This document shows, one piece after another, positions 33,664 to 36,395 of a stretch of DNA of 36,395 nt. Position 1 is the stretch's first letter. Each line of letters starts with the position of its first letter. Source of the stretch: Saprospiraceae bacterium (GTDB lineage: Bacteria; Bacteroidota; Bacteroidia; Chitinophagales; Saprospiraceae); contig JAIYAV010000008.1 in the NCBI GenBank assembly GCA_027488855.1, positions 1 to 36,395 of the forward strand, read 5' to 3'. The position numbers and the translations under genes are program-made. The notes under the pieces were generated by a model that was not told the origin of the DNA, searched no databases, and worked only from the letters and a program-made list of their open reading frames with translations.

Positions 33664-33754
33664 TTGAAGAAATGTGGTTAAAAATAGCACATTTCTTCAA
33701 TTATTCACTTTTATATTTGAAGAAATGTGCCTAAAAAAGTGCGATTTCTTCAAA
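33664..33754. promoter_or_regulatory. Two tandem TTGAAGAAAT dyads upstream of AAA ATPase
   Basis: Dyad 1: TTGAAGAAATGTG (33664-33676) with CACATTTCTTCAA (33688-33700), perfect 13 bp with an 11-bp spacer. Dyad 2: TTTGAAGAAAT (33716-33726) with ATTTCTTCAAA (33744-33754), 17-bp spacer. The half-site is the same in both, and dyad 1 starts 11 bp upstream of the ATPase ATG. The arrangement suits a multi-site operator, perhaps for the protein's own winged helix, or a leader hairpin. Confidence 0.6.
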
Positions 33755-33788
33755 ATAAACAACCGAATCATCCATTGTAGTAGGTTAA

Positions 33789-34135
33789 GTAAGTCACATT
33801 ACGCAGTAAGCAGCTTCGCTGCTCGTTTTTTATTTACCACGACGATACGACGGACACGACGTTTTGTAGACTTCGTACCTTTAAGGCCTTCGGCCTAGAG
33901 CGGCAGGATTGGAAAACGGATGAAACGGATTGAACGGATTGGAACGGACTCTGACTCGCCTTCGGCTCGTCTTTCCGCCGCAGGCGGAATAAAAAATCCG
34001 TTCCAATCCGTTCAATCCGTTTCATCCGTTTTCCAATCCTGTCGCTTTTAGCAAAGAGAGGCGAAGCCTTAAATCGTCGTCGTGGTGAATAATAGTAAGC
34101 GAAGCTGCTCCCCTACGTAATGTGAGCTACGTAAA
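33789..34135. repeat. Composite giant palindrome (~345 bp)
   Basis: The core is a perfect 44-bp inverted repeat (33905-33948 with 33997-34040) built from ACGGAT-type steps. Further out, both arms carry the same blocks in mirrored order: AGCG(G/A)CAGG next to the core, then TTTAAGGC with a TTCG hairpin, ACCACGACGA, AGCAGCTTCGCT and TCACATTACG. The 48-bp centre has a TTCCGCC GCA GGCGGAA hairpin (33973-33989). Block sequences match well while spacing differs. It looks like a mosaic, non-coding mobile or structural element. Confidence 0.85.
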
Positions 34136-34261
34136 AATCCTTGTTCCGTTCGAAAGTTTATTTTTTTCTGAAAAAATCCACACTTTACACAAGTTTAAAC
34201 CCCAAAACACCTTCAATTCACAGGCTATCCTCAACTTTGGGAAAATCACCAAATTCATTCC

Positions 34262-35035
34262 ATGAGAGTTGCCTTTTTTTTAGGTCTTTTCCTGTTTGGA
34301 ATTTCACTTTTTGCCCAAAAAGCCACTGAAGTATCCCGTTTTGATGCGCCGAATGCTACCCAGGCGGTAGCAGTGGATAGCCTGTATGTGTACGCCATTT
34401 CCAATTCCAAAATTGTCAAACACCTCAAAAGTGATGGCGCGGTGGTCAAGGAGTACCAAGGCTCCTTCAAGCACCTCAATGGCGGCATCATCCTGGATGG
34501 AAAGTTGTACTGCGCCAATAGCAATTACCCGGAAACCCCGATGGCCAGTTCCCTGGAAATTTTTGACCCAGTAACCCTCACCCACATTGGCTCACACAGC
34601 TTTGGGCTTTACGTGGGCTCGTTTACCTGGATCGACCGCTATCAGGGCGATTGGTACCTGATGTTTGTGCATTACGAGAACTATGCCAAGGAGGGCGACA
34701 AAGGGGTAGCCTATTCCGCTTTGATCCGCACCGATGATCAATTTCGCCAAAAAGGCGGCTGGATGTTGCCCAAAGTCTTGATCGAACGCTTGCGCCCGGA
34801 GAGTATTTCTGGCGGGAGCTTCCAGGGCGATCTATTGTACCTCAGCCCACACCACCACGAGGAAGTATACGTATGCCGACTCCCCAAAATGGGGTACGAA
34901 CTGGAATTGCTGAACACCATCCCGGTTCCTTTTCAAGGGCAGGGGCTAGCCTGGGATCGATATCAACCCAACGTGTTGTGGGGCATGCACCGCCAGAAGC
35001 GGCAGGTGATTAGTGTAAAAATTGAAAATCCATAA
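34262..35035 (+). CDS. Secreted propeller-like protein, unknown
   Basis: A 257-residue exported protein without certain family. The signal peptide covers 1-18 (SLFA/Q). The rest is strand-rich, with repeated blade-like units (AVAVDSLYVYAISNSKIVKHLKSDG, LNGGIILDGKLYCANSNYP, GSFTWIDRYQGDWYLMFVHY, GQGLAWDRYQPNVLWGMHR) resembling a small beta-propeller or six-bladed sugar-dehydrogenase-like fold. No catalytic motif stands out. Its stop lies 2 bp before the Rieske lipoprotein start, so the two are translated from one mRNA and may act together in the periplasm. Confidence 0.6.
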   Translation: MRVAFFLGLFLFGISLFAQKATEVSRFDAPNATQAVAVDSLYVYAISNSKIVKHLKSDGAVVKEYQGSFKHLNGGIILDGKLYCANSNYPETPMASSLEIFDPVTLTHIGSHSFGLYVGSFTWIDRYQGDWYLMFVHYENYAKEGDKGVAYSALIRTDDQFRQKGGWMLPKVLIERLRPESISGGSFQGDLLYLSPHHHEEVYVCRLPKMGYELELLNTIPVPFQGQGLAWDRYQPNVLWGMHRQKRQVISVKIENP

Positions 35036-35037
35036 CG

Positions 35038-35784
35038 ATGAGGGTACATGATCGACGATGGCTGTTGCATAAATTTTTGCACTTGGGTACTGGCCTCTTG
35101 GGCCTGACTTTGTTGGGAGGCTGCATTTATGAAAAAGCGGAACCTGTGTGTGTGGACGGCCCGAGTGCAAAATTGCTTCCGGTAGACTTAGAGCAACCCA
35201 TCATTTATGGCGGGGATGAATACCTCATCCGCTGGGTAGCCTTTTGTGTAGATTTTGTAAGGGTTGAATTTTCGCGCAACAAAGGGATTGACTGGACCGT
35301 ACTGGGCGAAAAAATACCCGCCAAGGAAGGGGAGTTTTTTTGGCAGGTACCCCAAATTTACAGTGAACTGGCCTTTTTTCGCCTGATTGACGTGGCTACC
35401 AACCAGGTTTTGTCCATGACTGAAACAGCGCAGCGCATCATCCCCAAGGTCACGGTGTTGTTGAAAGACCATCCTGAATTGGAAACGGTAGGTGGATTGT
35501 TGTTGATCGAATTGCCTTCTTTTGGCAAAGTGTCCATCATTCGCACCGGAGCAAGCACTTTTAAAATCCTCAACCTGAATTGTACCCATCTTGGCTGCCC
35601 GCTCAACACAGACGACCAAGGGCAAAATTGGTATTGCAATTGCCATGGCAGCATGTTTTCCAAACTGGGCTGTGTGGTGAACGGACCCGCCCAACGCCCT
35701 TTGCCAGTGTTTGAACATCAATTTAACAATGGAGAAAAGGTTTTGATAATCTATAATATTCAGAATGAACCAACAACCTGTTAA
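35038..35784 (+). CDS. Lipoprotein fusing KNH/Ig-like domain and bc1-type Rieske [2Fe-2S] domain
   Basis: A 248-residue protein. The N-terminus combines a twin-arginine-like start (DRRWLLHKF) with a lipobox (LLGGC, Cys29), suggesting Tat export as a folded lipoprotein. Residues about 50-125 resemble the Kre9/KNH-type Ig-like module (GGDEYLIRWVAFCVDFVRVE...WQVPQ). The C-terminal Rieske domain (about 140-240) binds [2Fe-2S] through Cys182-x-His184 and Cys200-x-x-His203. Cys187 and Cys202 form the extra pair found in cytochrome bc1/b6f Rieske proteins, and GPAQRPLP supplies the proline loop. No cytochrome b gene is nearby. It lies 2 bp behind the propeller-like gene. Confidence 0.85.
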   Translation: MRVHDRRWLLHKFLHLGTGLLGLTLLGGCIYEKAEPVCVDGPSAKLLPVDLEQPIIYGGDEYLIRWVAFCVDFVRVEFSRNKGIDWTVLGEKIPAKEGEFFWQVPQIYSELAFFRLIDVATNQVLSMTETAQRIIPKVTVLLKDHPELETVGGLLLIELPSFGKVSIIRTGASTFKILNLNCTHLGCPLNTDDQGQNWYCNCHGSMFSKLGCVVNGPAQRPLPVFEHQFNNGEKVLIIYNIQNEPTTC

Positions 35785-35953
35785 TTTTTTAATTAATTCA
35801 TTTACATTTTACAATAGCTATACTATTATTCATAATCGTTTCACTAATCCATAACCAAAAGCTAACACCGAATTCACCTCCACTTCACATCCTTGCCTGA
35901 ACTTCGCACAGTTAGATCAATTCATTTTATCCTAAACCATTAATTACAAAACC

Positions 35954-36395
35954 ATGCAAAAATTGGTACTTTCTTTGCTGCTCAGCAGCATGGTAACAGT
36001 GGGTACATTTGCCCAAAAGCTGTTTTCTGAAGAATTACTCATGCCAGCGAACTACATTCCAAGTGTAGTTTTGCTGCCACCTTCTCCACTGAAAATGCAA
36101 GTATTGTTTGTCGGTGGACACGACATTGTACAAACTACCAAGACTTACAACAACCCTGCTGGCCGTGCCATCGCCAAAGAATGGCATGACTTTATCGGTT
36201 TTACACCTGATAAAACTGGTACATCGCTGGGTTGGGTATCCGTAAACCACGAACAGGTTTACCACGATGACAAGATGGGCGACGGTGGTGGTATGACCGC
36301 TTTCCGCGTAAAGCGCAACGTACAAACCGATGAGTTGGAAGTTGTAGAACAAACCCTGAATGATGGCCGCAAAGGTCAATTCTTCAAGATCGGAA
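35954..36395 (+). CDS. PhoX/DUF839-like secreted protein (partial, runs off window)
   Basis: An open frame of 147 codons continues past the window end. It begins with a signal peptide (about 1-20, VGTFA/Q). The visible part contains KLFSEELLMPANYIPS, a DFIGFTPD segment, the phrase LGWVSVNHEQVYHDDKMG (about 94-111) and GDGGGMTAFRVKRN (about 110-123). These resemble the start of PhoX-type/DUF839 proteins (Ca/Fe-dependent phosphatases and relatives), where GWVxVNHE is followed by a GG(V/M)TxF strand. Catalytic residues further on are outside the window, so activity cannot be judged. It is 169 bp downstream of the Rieske gene and may have its own promoter. Confidence 0.7.
   Translation, partial: MQKLVLSLLLSSMVTVGTFAQKLFSEELLMPANYIPSVVLLPPSPLKMQVLFVGGHDIVQTTKTYNNPAGRAIAKEWHDFIGFTPDKTGTSLGWVSVNHEQVYHDDKMGDGGGMTAFRVKRNVQTDELEVVEQTLNDGRKGQFFKIG

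Larger units (their letters stand above)
33654..34261. other. 608-bp non-coding region
   Basis: It contains the two dyads (33664-33754), then the composite giant palindrome (about 33789-34135), and finally an AT-rich leader of about 125 bp before the secreted propeller-like gene. No credible gene was found in any frame. Confidence 0.7.

Overview
The window looks like chromosome from a Bacteroidota bacterium, most likely a Saprospiria-type organism (Haliscomenobacter/Lewinella relatives). Evidence: two SusC/SusD pairs, a type IX secretion (T9SS) C-terminal domain on a giant secreted protein, an rpmB-rpmG-DUF4295-ftsY cluster, and several promoters of the Bacteroidota form (TTG or TTT, about 20 nt, TAnnTTTG). 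The genus is inferred only from general resemblance.

Layout. (1) 1-3.3 kb: a degenerate arginase-fold protein (minus) and an OmpA-type outer-membrane protein with calcium-binding TSP3 repeats (plus). (2) 3.3-12.6 kb, minus strand: two consecutive SusC-SusD nutrient-uptake pairs, each with its own promoter-like -7 box and terminator and no degradative enzyme between them. (3) 12.8-17 kb: ribA (GTP cyclohydrolase II), a PIG3-like quinone oxidoreductase, a Uma2-family nuclease, an App1-type phosphatase and a secreted NTF2-like protein, with GC-rich palindromic repeats in two gaps. (4) 17-20.5 kb, minus strand: an RlpA-SPOR cell-wall protein, ftsY, a 58-residue DUF4295 protein, L33, L28 and tRNA-Arg(ACG). 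(5) 21-25.4 kb: a 1480-residue Cys-rich surface protein ending in carboxypeptidase-like, dockerin-like, cohesin-like and T9SS sorting domains. (6) 25.6-30.7 kb: an NhaC-type antiporter, a GNAT acetyltransferase, a class-III aminotransferase and a YtcJ-type amidohydrolase, probably one amine- or amide-catabolic unit. (7) 30.7-34.2 kb: an AT-richer accessory stretch with a small lipoprotein plus twin-CX3C secreted protein pair, a DUF234-type AAA ATPase behind two tandem dyads, and two large composite palindromes. (8) 34.2-36.4 kb: a secreted propeller-like protein, a lipoprotein fusing a KNH/Ig-like domain to a bc1-type Rieske domain, and the start of a PhoX/DUF839-like secreted protein cut by the window edge.

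The most unusual content is the density and variety of non-coding palindromic elements: mirrored 7-bp arrays, GGGCGACC-type hairpins, a perfect 37-bp inverted repeat and a composite palindrome of about 345 bp. The unfamiliar protein architectures at 31.4 kb and 35 kb also stand out. No transposase, integrase, CRISPR array or rRNA gene was seen.
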